From Sporosarcina thermotolerans (GTDB lineage: Bacteria > Bacillota > Bacilli > Bacillales_A > Planococcaceae), in assembly GCF_030067815.1 (NCBI RefSeq), contig NZ_CP125968.1:3588001-3652000 (forward strand): a stretch of DNA of 64,000 nt, written 5' to 3'. Shown here piece by piece: positions 19,382 to 29,814 of the stretch. The notes under the pieces were generated by a model, which ran no database searches, was not told the DNA's origin, and saw nothing but the letters and a program-made list of their open reading frames with translations. The position numbers and the translations under genes are program-made. Each line of letters starts with the position of its first letter. Positions within the stretch are counted from its first letter, which is position 1.

Positions 19382-22170
19382 TTACTTTATTGCCATTGTT
19401 CGATGTAAGAACACCGAGAAATCAGCTCTACTAATGTTTTGCGCAGGTCCGTACTTCCCACCACCAATACCTTGGGTAATATTGTTAAATGCCAAAGAAT
19501 TGATTGCATCTTTCGCGAAGCTGCCATTGCTGTCCGTGAAGTAATCTTTCTCAGAGAGCTGTAGCTTGAATCCTCGTTGAAGGATCGCTGCCATTTCTGC
19601 ACGAGTCAGTTTACCGTTCGGGTCGAATTTCTTACCTTTTTCCTTCCCATTGATGATTCCATAATTCGCGACAGCCGCCACTTCTTTATAGAACGTCATT
19701 GTCGGCGCCATGTCTTCAAAGCCCGGATCTGTTACATTGTCGAGTGGAAGTTTAAGTGCTCTTGCCAAAAGGATTGCCGCTTGCTGTCTTGTCAATTCTT
19801 CATATGGACCGAAGTTGCCGTCCGCGAAGCCTGCAATAACCCCATCATTGACCAGGGAAGTAATTTCACCTTCCGCACGGAACGTCAGTCCAGTGTCTTT
19901 GAAAAGTGCTTCTTTGTAGTTGTTCGCGAATACCGCTTTCAAGTCATCAATTCTGATGCTGCCCTTCGTTTTCAGGCTGTCTGTCGGTTGTGCGATATAG
20001 ATTTGTTTAAGTGTTAGATTACCAGTTGCCCCTGCAGGGATAGTAGCCGTCACATAGTTCCAGCCAAGCCATTTCAAGCCGTTTTCAGGCGTGAAGTCGA
20101 CTGTGTATTCCTTACCTTGGGCATCTTGGATACGTCCACGCAGCCATGTATCCCCGGCATCCCCATATACACGAGCGGAAATCTTAACCGGAGTACCTGA
20201 TAGGCTTACAGGTGTCTTCGCTTCGATATACGCAGCTGAAGTGCCTGTTGTTCCAGTGAAATCATATGTTAATTTTAGGGAGCCAACGCCTTCAAACGCC
20301 GGCTCTTTGTCGCTATTCATTGAAAGTGTTGCTTTGCCGTTCGTTGTTGTAGATGTCCAGTTATTTAGGAATTCCATTTTATCTACACTGGAGTAATCAC
20401 CTGTTATTGTTACTGGGATGGAGATCGTTTTGCCACCTAATGTTGCTGTTACAGAGCCTGTACCTTCTTTTGAAGCTGCTGTGAAGACACCTGAAGCTGT
20501 GATTGTGCCGATACTTGCAGGAGCACTCCATTTAACAAGTGTAGGGTCAAAGATGACTTCTCTGTTTTTAGCATCGAATGCTTTGACAGTTAATGTCGTT
20601 TGTCCATCTTTTCTAACCTCGAATGACGGGCTTGATGGCTGAACTGTATGAATGCTGTCAACGACTTCAAATGGTATATTCGCTGTCGCACCACTGAACT
20701 CAGCAGTAATTGCGCCAGCTCCTGCTTTTTGAGCCGTAAATTCAAGGCCGTTCACTGCGATAAGACCTTGTGGAGATGCTATTTTAACAGCTGCTTTATC
20801 GAAAGTAACCGGGTTGTAATAGTTGTCCATAACGTAATCTACCAAAACGGAACCTTTCGTCCCTTTTAAATAGACTCCAGGTTTTGACAGATGTGCACCA
20901 ACTGTTGTAGGCGTTCCTACAGGTGCATTTGATACCGCAAAAAGCGCAGTGGAGACAGAACGTTCTCTGCCATCGGATGGTTTATTGAAAAGCGAGACGT
21001 TAAAGTCACCAGGCTTACGAACAGCCATCGTCGTGGAGCCCCCGCCATCCAAGTTAAGCGCTTGGTGAGCGCCAATTGAGACAAGGTATTCAGCAAATTC
21101 CTTCAAGCTTTGTCCACGGCTATAACCAGATTGTCTTCCGTCCACCGTCACCATGAATACTTTCGTTCCTGTTTTATCGATTGCAATCGCCGTACGGGCG
21201 CACGTTCTGTTGCACGATCACTGTTCGGATCGATGCCAAGGTTTACTTTGCCGTCTTTGACAAGTTCCGGACCGGACGTAAGCATGAATGATGCGCCTTT
21301 CCACTTGTCATCGATATCTGCTGTGATGGAGATTGTCTCTCCGATTCCGATGTCTTTGATGAGTTGCATCGCTTCACCATGAGCAGACAGAACGAAGCCG
21401 TCCTTAGGGATAGTAGATGCTGTCGGGTTGTTGTGTTCCCGAATTTGCGTTACTTTACCTGTTACTGTTTCACCAAAGTTAAGTTCTGTTCCGCCTGTAA
21501 CACCTTCAAGGACAAGCTCAATGCCAAGGGCGTTTGTTTCTGTAGTCGGTTTAGGATAGAGAGGTGTATAAAGGATCAAGTTGTCATTCGAACGGTGCTT
21601 GTCCGTCGATGTGATCGGATACTCTTGTCCATTATGATTGAATGATAGACTCAAGTTATATGAATCTATCTTTCCTTTGCCAGTGCTGTCAATACCAAAT
21701 GCGATCGGTTGGTTGACGTACTGGTCTCTTCCGGATGCGATGATGCCGGCATTCATAAGTCTATCGCGGTAAGCGATGAGATACATTGGTAAATAGCCTT
21801 GGTCGGATGACCAGAAGAACGAGCCGTTAATAGCTCCTGCTACTTGCTGGCCTAATGCTGTGTAGGCATTTGCTTGGCTTGTAGTAGTTGCAAGTTTGTT
21901 AAGCGGCGTCGGGTAACTGACGTCGACTGTTGTGAATGGGTCATTCAAGTCAACGACTAACTGGCTAAATGCTTGTGGATCGTTATTTATGGTTGTGTTC
22001 GTATATTCATAGTGGACACCTTGTGAGATTTTTGTAGATTCTGTAATAGGTGCCACCGCTTTTGTTTCTGCGGTAGTATCTGATGTTTCTGCAAATGCAA
22101 AATTTGGTATTAATAGAAAGATCACAAGGAGTAGGGTGCTGAGTTTCGACAGTTGTTTACGTTTATGCAA
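19382..22170 (-). CDS. SLH-anchored phosphodiester glycosidase (NAGPA) family protein (one frameshift)
   Basis: A secreted, wall-anchored protein of about 929 aa once one missing C near 21196 is restored. The start is a TTG (22170) preceded by AAAGGGG; the signal peptide has LLLVIFLLIPNFAFA. Residues 40-400 form the NAGPA domain (phosphodiester N-acetylglucosaminidase-like), with GAINGSFFW, TERAPRTAIAIDKTG, FMVTVDGRQSGYSRG and ALNLDGGGSTTMAV, the last being the family's most conserved loop. Bacterial members can hydrolyse or remodel phosphodiester-linked sugars, for example in teichoic acids or polymer. A bacterial Ig-like domain (about 440-560), a jelly-roll-like region (LKWLGWNYVTATIPAGATGN) and three C-terminal SLH modules (GFADGNFGPYEELTRQQAA, GKLTRAEMAAILQR, AQNISRADFSVFLHR) follow. 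It is downstream of the polymerase gene. Confidence 0.85.
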
Positions 22171-22290
22171 TGATTCATTCCCCTTTGTTATTTGATGTAT
22201 GTTTATTATAATCTCTTATTATTTTATTTGTATAGTTATGGGAGCTTTTCGTTCTAATAGACTACTAAAAAAAGAAAGCCCAGCGGGCAG

Positions 22291-22418
22291 TTATGCGTGA
22301 TTCAAGCGCTTTATGCGTAATTGGAGGGATATATGAGTGTTTCAAAGCATTTATAAGCTTGTTATGGGATTTATGCGCATTTCGGTCAGAATATGTGTAT
22401 TTGGAGGGACATATGGAT
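22291..22418. repeat. 20-bp-period repeat array A (TTATGCGTGA type)
   Basis: Seven units at exact 20-bp steps: TTATGCG or a degenerate form begins at 22292, 22312, 22332, 22352, 22372, 22392 and 22412. The first, second and fifth are well conserved; the others read ATATGAG, TTATAAG, ATATGTG and ATATGGA. The remaining half of each unit varies. The phase is kept although the sequence has decayed. Related arrays are at 56261-56350 and 57950-58085. The array lies between the convergent-to-none gap of 22171-22490, which otherwise holds only the leader of the NAGPA-SLH gene. Confidence 0.8.
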
Positions 22419-22490
22419 CGCGGGTATGCAATCTTGCAATATATTTTCCTGTCGCGAGAAGTGCTTTTGACAAATTAGGGTTCATTAAAC

Positions 22491-22530
22491 AAAAAAACGC
22501 CCCTTTCCAAGTACAAACTCGGAAAGGGGC
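22491..22530 (-). terminator. Terminator after the O-antigen-ligase-like gene
   Basis: A perfect 10-bp stem, GCCCCTTTCC (22499-22508) and GGAAAGGGGC (22521-22530), with a 12-nt loop; on the minus strand it is followed by a run of seven T. It lies 9 nt past the stop of 22539-23990. Confidence 0.9.
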
Positions 22531-22538
22531 TGTTCTAT

Positions 22539-23990
22539 TTATTGCAAACGCGTATTTTTCTTTGAAGTATAAGCCAAGAAGACAGCTGTCAGAATGTAGA
22601 AGTACATCGTGAACGTCTTGTCTTCCCAGATATTGTAGATAAACCCGCACCAGTAGACGCTTATGAGTAAAGCTAACATCGGAATGGCTTTATCCGATTG
22701 CTTACGTCTCTTCCAGAACACGACTAACATGCCTAATAGGAAGACGGCGAATAGCAATACGCCTACAACACCATTTTGAGTAATGACCTGGATGTACTGG
22801 TTGTCCGAATAGATATTGAAACGGATGTCGTATTGGCTATAGTATGGCGACGAGTACACTTTCGAAGCAGAATCCCCGAACGTTCCAAAGCCCGTTCCGA
22901 TTACCGGATAGTCTTTAAAGATCTCGAATCCTTTATATACAATGAACAAACGTCCAGTTGTCTTACTCTTTTCAAACGTATCTGACTGGAATGTCTCTTT
23001 AATGCGTGTCGTTTCAATGGCGAAAGTTTCATTAGGTTCAGGTGCACCTGTCCGTACGATTTCACCGATTTCAGTGTTCGAACTGATCCATTGTGCTGCC
23101 TTTGTCACCGGTACAGTAATAAGCGCGAAGCCCAATGCAGCGACAAGTCCTGCTTTCAGGACGAACTTCCAATTCCTTGTGAACAGGAAGTAGATGACAA
23201 TTCCAATGATGAAGGCAATCCATGTTCCACGGCTATACGTAAGAATCCATGTACCTGCAAGCACTACAAGAACGATATTAAGCAACCATTGAAGCTTCGA
23301 CTTCGGAAGCAACGTCTTTAAGTAATAAATAAGAATGCCGGAAATCGTTAAATAGACGGCGAACACGTTCGGGTTGTTTACAAGGCCGTAAATACGGCTT
23401 GCGTTATTTTTCGAAAGCTGACGGTTCACCCATTGATCCGGCATGAGGAGTGAACGGGCAGATAGCTTTTCGACGATTCCTTGGATGATAAGGACAACCG
23501 TAACAAATAAAGTCACAGCAAGGAAATTCATAATATCCCGTTTCGTAATGTCCAATCGTTTAACGATATATAGTAGAAGGAACATGATTACGAATGCGCG
23601 GATTTGGAAAATGATTGCCGTTAGGACGACGCCTGATAGGAATGCCGAAACGGTTCCCATTAAGATGAATGCGATAAATGCCCATTCGAATAGTTCGAAA
23701 CGGAAAATCGACTTCCAGTCTTTCCGAGCATCCCAAAGTACGCGAAGGAAAGTGAAGACGATGATTAAATCACCAACAAGTTTTAATCCTGGGCTTAATT
23801 CGATCAGGAATGAGCGAAGCGGGAAGTAGATAAGCAAAAATAAAATGGCCTGTTTCGGCCTGAACAATGCAGCGATTGCGAGAACAAGTGAGATGCCATA
23901 GGCAATCATAGTATTCGGAATGACGAGCGCCACAGCGATGAGTAGAACCCCAATGATCGGCACAGCCATTTCTCTAAGGTTAAGATTCAT
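22539..23990 (-). CDS. O-antigen ligase / polymerase-like membrane protein
   Basis: A 483-aa polytopic membrane protein with about 12 hydrophobic segments. It has the Wzy_C-type features: RIYGLVNNPNVFAVYLTISG near residue 200, the polar motif TYSRGTWIAFIIG near 250, and a large external loop containing GRLFIVYKGFEIFKDYPVIGTGFGTFG near 340 followed by DNQYIQVITQNGVVG. These match O-antigen ligases or polymerases that join lipid-linked glycans outside the membrane. Because an EpsG-like polymerase exists at 1537-2599, this one may act on a different polymer, possibly the secondary cell-wall polymer or S-layer glycan; this is inference. It is monocistronic with its own terminator, and a TGTTATACT extended -10 lies at 24027-24032. 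Confidence 0.85.
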   Translation of the reverse strand: MNLNLREMAVPIIGVLLIAVALVIPNTMIAYGISLVLAIAALFRPKQAILFLLIYFPLRSFLIELSPGLKLVGDLIIVFTFLRVLWDARKDWKSIFRFELFEWAFIAFILMGTVSAFLSGVVLTAIIFQIRAFVIMFLLLYIVKRLDITKRDIMNFLAVTLFVTVVLIIQGIVEKLSARSLLMPDQWVNRQLSKNNASRIYGLVNNPNVFAVYLTISGILIYYLKTLLPKSKLQWLLNIVLVVLAGTWILTYSRGTWIAFIIGIVIYFLFTRNWKFVLKAGLVAALGFALITVPVTKAAQWISSNTEIGEIVRTGAPEPNETFAIETTRIKETFQSDTFEKSKTTGRLFIVYKGFEIFKDYPVIGTGFGTFGDSASKVYSSPYYSQYDIRFNIYSDNQYIQVITQNGVVGVLLFAVFLLGMLVVFWKRRKQSDKAIPMLALLISVYWCGFIYNIWEDKTFTMYFYILTAVFLAYTSKKNTRLQ

Positions 23991-24102
23991 GGAATGACCC
24001 TTTCTGTAGTTGTTTCACATTTAAATAGTATAACATAGCGTTAGTATGTATCGGCAGGTTTATTTCATAATTATGTGGACGATTCGGACTGGGAAAGGAT
24101 TC

Positions 24103-24128
24103 ATCAAAAAGGAGCGGTAAACCGCTCC
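24103..24128 (-). terminator. Terminator after the DUF4855-like SLH gene
   Basis: GGAGCGGT (24111-24118) pairs with ACCGCTCC (24121-24128) and is followed on the minus strand by TTTTTGATG. It directly abuts the stop codon of the 24129-25837 gene. Confidence 0.75.
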
Positions 24129-25837
24129 TCAATTCTTCACTTCTTCTTTATTAAAAAACGTTTCTGTCAACTGCTCATACCAACGTTTGTATACAGGATG
24201 ATTAAATGTTGCCATTCGTTCGACCATGTTTACTCCTTGGTAGAACATCATGCCTTTTTCATCTAAGCCATAGCGTTTTGACATATCCATGTAGAGGTCG
24301 AATGCTTCAACACCTTGTTCGGCTTTGTCCATATGGTAGGAATCGATTTCTATTGTAATTCCTGTGCCGTATATTTGAGCGTTCAGGAATGCGCGGTGCA
24401 GCCGTTCTTCTTTGTTGTTGATGGTTGATCTGAATGCATTAGGTTGGAGGAATGCGGCGTCGAAGCCGTAGTCTTTCCATTTATAGAAATTTGTAGATGT
24501 TGCGTGTGGTGAGTAGATGAAGAACTTGTCATTCTTCTTCAAGATGCTTGAAATGGATGAGATGATGACTTCATCGTCGACTGTACGGACTGTTTCACTT
24601 AGCCAATAGAAACCTTTGAAGTTCAAATTGTCATATTTACCGTTATCGAAGCGTTGCATGACTTCGTTTACATACCAATTGACAAGATCGTATCGGGCGT
24701 AGACGTCGCTTCCAACACTATCCCCACTAAAATTAATGATAGGCTCATTTCTCTTTGGATAGGGGATTGCGATATATACATCAACATTCCTATTCACAAA
24801 GCCAGCCGTCATGTTCAGGTTATTAATCGCTCCGTCTTGAGCGAAGGTTCTTTCGATATAGGTTCTCCAGTCAGAGTAGTTTGCATGGTTCGATGGTCCA
24901 TCTACGAATTGATCACCACTTTCATTATAGCGTAGACCAAGGATAACGAATGTGTCGAACATGTCTATTTGACCACTGTTTACTGGCTTCGTTTTTAGGT
25001 ATTGTCTGAAAAAGTAAGGTGAGAAATTCTCCGTTTCATTGAAACCGTTGTAAATGAGTACTCCGCTGTTGAGATTGGTTTTATCTGCAGCGGCGATCGT
25101 TTGTGGGTATTTATTGAATTTATTACTTTGGGGATGTACTGTCCCCTTTGGATAATAAAGGGCAAGTTCAATCGCGTCATCGACATTCCGCACGATCTCA
25201 ACAAGTTCTCCTTCGTTTCTCACTTCGTAAGCGACAGGCTTCTGGTATACCCTGTTCAGGAAAGCGCTGAATTGGGCGCGAGTCACGGTTTCACCCGGAC
25301 GGAATGTCCCGTCTTTATAACCTGTTGTCACTTCTTCGAATGCAATGGCGTCGATGTAAAGGAAATAAGGATCCTCATAAGGCACATCTACGAATTGACT
25401 GCCGCCCTTTCCTTCGTATCCATAGGCAGTTGCGAGCATTTTCGACATTTCGTCACGTGTTAGTGGTTCGTCTGGATGGAAGTAACCTTTGTCAAGTGAA
25501 AGCCAATTGTTTTCAAGTGCAATCATGATTTCCTTGTAGCCGGGTGAAGTTGGTAATAGGTCTTCGACTGGTGTCGGTTCACTGTTTAGTTCGTAGAGAT
25601 CAAGGACTCTAGTCAGCATGACTGCTGCGTCTTTACGTTTGATGTCGTAGCCGGGTCTGAAATTGCCGTCGGAAAATCCACGGATTACATTATGTTGTGC
25701 TGCAAATTGAATATCTCGTAGGCCCAGTATTTGTAGGAAACGTCCTTGAATGTGGATGCATGTGCTGTTGATGTCCCGATGATGGATAGGCATATGATGG
25801 TGATGACGAAGCAGAGTTGCAGTAAACGTTTATTCAT
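24129..25837 (-). CDS. SLH protein with DUF4855-like domain (one frameshift)
   Basis: A secreted protein of 569 aa after restoring one missing G near 25722 (expected FKDVSYKYWAYEDIQFAAQH). The true start is the ATG at 25837, behind AGAAGGAG; the signal peptide has LLQLCFVITIICLSIIG. Three SLH modules occupy roughly residues 30-210 (GFSDGNFRPGYDIKRKDAA, DEPLTRDEMSKMLATAYGY, GYKDGTFRPGETVTRAQFS). The rest, from about residue 250, resembles DUF4855: a cue is FDTFVILGLRYNESG, followed by YSDWRTYIERTFAQDGAIN and a TIM-barrel-like pattern with FKGFYWLSETV and TGITIEIDSYHM, where the Glu pairs could be catalytic. The family is unassigned; a glycoside hydrolase-like role on the cell wall is an inference. 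Confidence 0.75.
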
Positions 25838-25861
25838 TCCACGTTCTCCTTCTTGTTGCAA

Positions 25862-25909
25862 AAATTCAAGGGGAAATCGATTGCGATGGAGCCATCGACT
25901 TCCCCCTTG
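25862..25909 (-). terminator. Terminator after the SLT-SLH gene
   Basis: CAAGGGGAAATCGAT (25867-25881) pairs with ATCGACTTCCCCCTTG (25894-25909) with one bulge; the minus strand continues AATTTTTGC. It lies 12 nt past the stop of 25922-27367. Confidence 0.75.
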
Positions 25910-25921
25910 GTGATGTTAGGT

Positions 25922-27367
25922 TTATTGGATATATGGTGCCGCAATGAAGCCAGTTTTTACTTTGCCATTAAGTGTTGTCTTTACCGGGTACCAGATGTAC
26001 TGGTTGGGTGAATTGGCGTCCATGTCGTAGACTGGTCCACCGATTATTGTGAATGAGCCTTTGGTAACTTCTGTTAGGATTGAGTCAGTGCCGGAGCTTG
26101 GCTTGGATCTAAGGCCTTTTCCGGTGTAGTTTACAACTGAGCCTTCTTTGAGAAGTTCTGCTGATATTGTGTTGTCGCCTGTCATTGTGAAGGCTTTTTT
26201 ATTGAATTCAATGTTGCTTGTTGTTGTGCCATCGTATGTGAAGTCGTCGATCGACATGTTGATGGATTTGATATTCGTTGCGACGAAGCCATTGCTCAGT
26301 TTGCTATAGACTTTTTCCTGGTAAGCTTTCAGGTTTCTTTCGCCTGTCGCCTGGTAAAAAGGACTGTTCATTGGTTTTGTTCCGTTATAGGCCATGACTG
26401 CAAAGTACCAATGTTCAAGGACGTTGCGGTCGTTGGTGCCGATAATAGGAAGATCTGTCCTCACGAAATTGTCTGATAGGACCTTAATACCCGATTCGAT
26501 ATTGTAAGCAATATCGTATTTAAGGCGCTCAGTGTCGAACTCAGTTCTGTTCGTTAATTGCATAAGCCCGATTCCGTTGTCTTCACTAATAAGCGGTTCG
26601 CCGTTGCTTAGGAAATGTTTCCAGCCGCTTTCGACTTCTACAATAGCCTTTGCAATTTCAGGTGGAACATTCGCATTTCTTGCTGCTTTTGTCACGAGGC
26701 AATTTAACGTTTGGCGATCCGGGTTCACTTTGCTTGCCGGATTGTAGCCGCAAGCATGCACCGTCAAGCGCAAGTTTTCGTTTGTTGCACGTGCAAGGAA
26801 TGCAGAGAATTGTGCACGCGTGACTGGATTATTCGGTGCGAAAGTAGTTTCCGAATAGCCTTGTGTCACTCCAGCGGCGATGATTTTGGGTATGTATGCA
26901 TATCCCGCAGAGCTGACCGGCACATCTGTGAATGTCATCGGTTCTTCCTCGGTCAATTTGAATGCCCTTGTAAGGAAGATTGCCATTTCCCCTCTTGTTA
27001 CGGTTTCATCAGGCTTAAAATTGCCGTCTGTATAGCCTTTGATGATCCCTTCATCATTGGCAGATTGGATTGCACCTGATGCGAAGCTTTGGCTGCTGAC
27101 ATCTGGAAAGATAGTTGCCCTTTTTTCAGTCGGTAAATCCAACGCTCTGGCAATCATGACTGCCGCCTCCGCCCGTGTTACTACATCGTCGGGTGCGAAA
27201 CGGTTTCCTTCCTTCCCTTTGATAACCCCTTGGCCTGCTAAATAATTAATATGTTCATAGAATTGGTAGGTGGCGCTTACATCCGTAAAACCTTCCGCTT
27301 TGGCAGAATTTACACCGCCTGTAACGAAAAGAGTGGCTGCTGCGATAAATACTATTATTTTTTTCAT
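25922..27367 (-). CDS. SLH-anchored lytic transglycosylase-like protein
   Basis: A secreted 481-aa protein. The start was placed at 27367 because AAGGAGGG lies 7 nt upstream; a longer reading begins inside that site. Signal peptide: IIVFIAAATLFVTGGVNSAKA. Three SLH modules span about residues 25-205 (RFAPDDVVTRAEAAVMIAR, GYTDGNFKPDETVTRGEMA, GYSETTFAPNNPVTRAQFS). Then comes a lysozyme-like SLT domain (residues about 225-355): VPPEIAKAIVEVESGWKHF carries the catalytic Glu, NGIGLMQLTNRTEFD the GLMQ motif, and FAVMAYNGT the C-terminal helix. The last 100 residues resemble an SH3-like module (GKGLRSKPSSGTDSIL). It should cut peptidoglycan glycan strands at the surface. Confidence 0.88.
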   Translation of the reverse strand: MKKIIVFIAAATLFVTGGVNSAKAEGFTDVSATYQFYEHINYLAGQGVIKGKEGNRFAPDDVVTRAEAAVMIARALDLPTEKRATIFPDVSSQSFASGAIQSANDEGIIKGYTDGNFKPDETVTRGEMAIFLTRAFKLTEEEPMTFTDVPVSSAGYAYIPKIIAAGVTQGYSETTFAPNNPVTRAQFSAFLARATNENLRLTVHACGYNPASKVNPDRQTLNCLVTKAARNANVPPEIAKAIVEVESGWKHFLSNGEPLISEDNGIGLMQLTNRTEFDTERLKYDIAYNIESGIKVLSDNFVRTDLPIIGTNDRNVLEHWYFAVMAYNGTKPMNSPFYQATGERNLKAYQEKVYSKLSNGFVATNIKSINMSIDDFTYDGTTTSNIEFNKKAFTMTGDNTISAELLKEGSVVNYTGKGLRSKPSSGTDSILTEVTKGSFTIIGGPVYDMDANSPNQYIWYPVKTTLNGKVKTGFIAAPYIQ

Positions 27368-27421
27368 TATGTTTCCCTCCTTCATATTAGACTACTATAA
27401 TATTGTACTGTTTGAAAGAGA

Positions 27422-27461
27422 TAGGAAAAGCCCTCCAAAGCTTAGACGCTTTGAAGGGCTT
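27422..27461 (-). terminator. Terminator after the 27475-29434 SLH gene
   Basis: AAGCCCTCCAAAGC (27428-27441) pairs with GCTTTGAAGGGCTT (27448-27461), loop TTAGAC; the minus strand runs into TTTTCC. It is 13 nt past the stop codon. Confidence 0.88.
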
Positions 27462-27474
27462 GATAGTTTCATAA

Positions 27475-29434
27475 TTAGTTAATGAATTTGATTTCTGCAA
27501 GGAAGTTGTAAATGATTTTCGCCATTTGTGCACGGTTAGCGTCAGCGTTCGGACGGAATGTGTCATCAAGGTAGCCGTCAAGTAGGCCTGCTTGGTAAAC
27601 GCGCTCAACGTGTTTACGTGATGCTGCACCGATTTCCTTGTTATCTTTGAATGCTGTCAATGCTTTCTTCGTGTCGAATGTCACTTTGTCAGCACCAACA
27701 TAGTCGATTGCACGGCTGATCATGATTGCCGCTTGGTCGCGAGTGATTTCTTCGTACGGACGGAATGAACCGTCAGTGAAACCAGCTACGATTCCAGCTT
27801 CAACAACTGCAGCGATTTCGCCGTTTTTGTTGAATGCTTGGCTTGTAGATACGTCTGCGAAGACATTTGCAGATTTATCCATCGCTACGATACCAAGTCC
27901 GCGAGATAGGATTGCTGCAAACTCACCACGAGTGATCACCTTAGTAGGAGCATACTCAGTAGCTGTTACACCGTTGACTACCATGCGGGAAGCCAATGGA
28001 TTAACGTACTCTTCAGCCCAGCTTGTACCTGCAGTGATGTCAGTAAATGATTTAGAGTGTTCAATCAATGTATAAACAGAGTTTGTTGAACGGTATAGGT
28101 TTGCTGACTTTTTACCTTCCGTTACGTATGTCGGTACTGCAGTTACGTTACCGTTTGCATCAACTGTTACACCAACTGTTGTAAGTGGGTTTAGTTCTGA
28201 AGCAGCAGGTACTGAACGCTTAATTGGTGTTGGGAATACGTTCAATACTTGTGACTTACCGCCTGGTGCAACAACTGAAACGTTGAAGTCAAATGCGTCT
28301 GCAAGTACTTTGTATGCTGCTTTGCCCGCAAGTGGGTTGTCCACTTTTGTAACTGATACATTAAGTTTCAGTTCAGCAGAAGCAACATCCAAGTCTTTTG
28401 CAATTGCAGCAAGGTCAAATGCGTTAGCCGGCAATTCATATGCAACATCGCCGAATTGTAGCACAACTACAGCATTGCTGTTTTTCTTGGAAAGTGCGTT
28501 CAAGATTGTTGCAGGGATGTCAGCAACTGTTGTGCCAGCTTGTACTTTAACAACTAATTGATCAACTTTATCTGCTTTCTCGATTGCATCGATAGTAGCT
28601 TGTGGGTTGCTGCCGATAGTTGAACCATCAACCTCAACTGCATTGTCGCCAGTTGTTGGTGGTGTTGGTGGGATTACTACTCCCGGAGGTGTAATTACTT
28701 CAGGAGGAGTTAGAACAGTTTTGTATTCTTTGGCCAATGCTTTAAAAGCATCTTTGTGAGCTTGTGTGATTTCTTCAGATGAAACAATCTCATTTAACGC
28801 AAGTCCAACTTGAAGCTTTTTAACAGCATAATTAACTCCATCCTTAATAGGAGTGTAATCAGTGTTTGCATGGTATACGCCAAATAAAGCATCAATAAAA
28901 TTATCAGCCTGTGATCCTTTTGTCGTGTCCATAGTTGACAATACTTTAGTTTGTACATCAACTAAGTATTCAACAAATAAATCACGCAAATCGCCTTTAT
29001 ATGATTCTTGGTCGAAAGCCGCTTTTAAATCTGCATCAGATACAGTTTCTGTTAATGTGTCGAAAGCATCTCCCATTTCGACCGCAGTTGTTGAATTAGC
29101 CAAGAATTCCAATAATGCATTTACTACTTTTATGGAGCTTTCATCGTTTGGATAATTTAGTATATCCTTAGTGAAATCCCCTGCTGCAAGTTGTTTTTTA
29201 ATTTCCAAGTGCGCCTCTCAACAACACTTCTGCGTTTGCATCTTTAGATTTTAACTTGTCAAATGCTTTATTCAAATTGCTAATTAAGTCATTGACTTTT
29301 TTCTGTGCCGCCGCACCTAATGGTTTAGAGTCTGCTGCATTTGCAGTAGCACCTACCGCAAGGACCGGTGTCAATGCTACTGCACCAATCATTGTTGCTT
29401 TTAGAACTTTAGAGCTAGTATTTTTCGTTGTCAT
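27475..29434 (-). CDS. SLH domain protein of unknown cargo (one frameshift)
   Basis: A secreted protein of 652 aa if one extra base near 29200-29225 is removed (around LLRGALEIKKQLAAG). The signal peptide includes VLKATMIGAVALTPVLAVGATANA. Residues 36-240 are predicted helical and charged (VKKLQVGLALNEIVSSEEITQ) without a recognised family. A Pro-rich linker (PPGVVIPPTPPTTGDN) leads to a region of about 200 residues with alternating strands (VDGSTIGSNPQATIDAIEKA), which resembles cargo seen before SLH modules in other bacilli. Three SLH modules close the protein (YAPTKVITRGEFAAILSRG, GFTDGSFRPYEEITRDQAA, GYLDDTFRPNADANRAQMA). Function is unknown. It is the last of the minus-strand SLH genes before the 29435-29814 gap. 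Confidence 0.75.
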
Positions 29435-29614
29435 TCCTTCACCCCACTATATATTTTTTACTACATATTTAATAGTCTAATATAAAACACAATTTAAGAC
29501 AAGCCAATTGGAACTTTTTGTCGAAATAGGTTTTACATTTTTCTTCTTTCCTGGAAATATAATCACAAAAAGTTATTATACTGAAACTACTTCATAACTT
29601 CACCTAACGAGTAT

Positions 29615-29657
29615 ATGAAAACCCACCCTATCAAAGTACAAGCAGATAGGGTGGGTT
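29615..29657 (-). terminator. Terminator after the giant SLH gene
   Basis: AACCCACCCTATC (29620-29632) pairs perfectly with GATAGGGTGGGTT (29645-29657) with a 12-nt loop; the minus strand then reads TTTTCATA. It lies about 160 nt beyond the stop at 29815. The rest of the 29435-29814 gap is AT-rich leader of the 27475-29434 gene and shows no further gene. Confidence 0.85.
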
Positions 29658-29814
29658 TAGATTTTAATGGGACCGGGTGATGTGTTTCCGCACACCCCCC
29701 GGTACTTTTCCTATGGTAAAACCTTCAGAAAAGATCTTAAATATAATCTACCAAACTATCTACTATACGTAAATGAGCTATTTTATTATTCACTAAAATA
29801 GACCAACTCCACTT

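Noticed and set aside
22337..22650. Short genes on both strands within the 22290-22650 gap
   Set aside because: They run across the 20-bp array and the terminator hairpin and overlap the end of the ligase gene; the translation is repetitive and family-less.
27475..29434. Two neighbouring genes, a short secreted peptide and an SLH protein without signal peptide
   Set aside because: An SLH protein needs export; the signal peptide is in the short upstream part, and removing one base joins them into a normal secreted protein.
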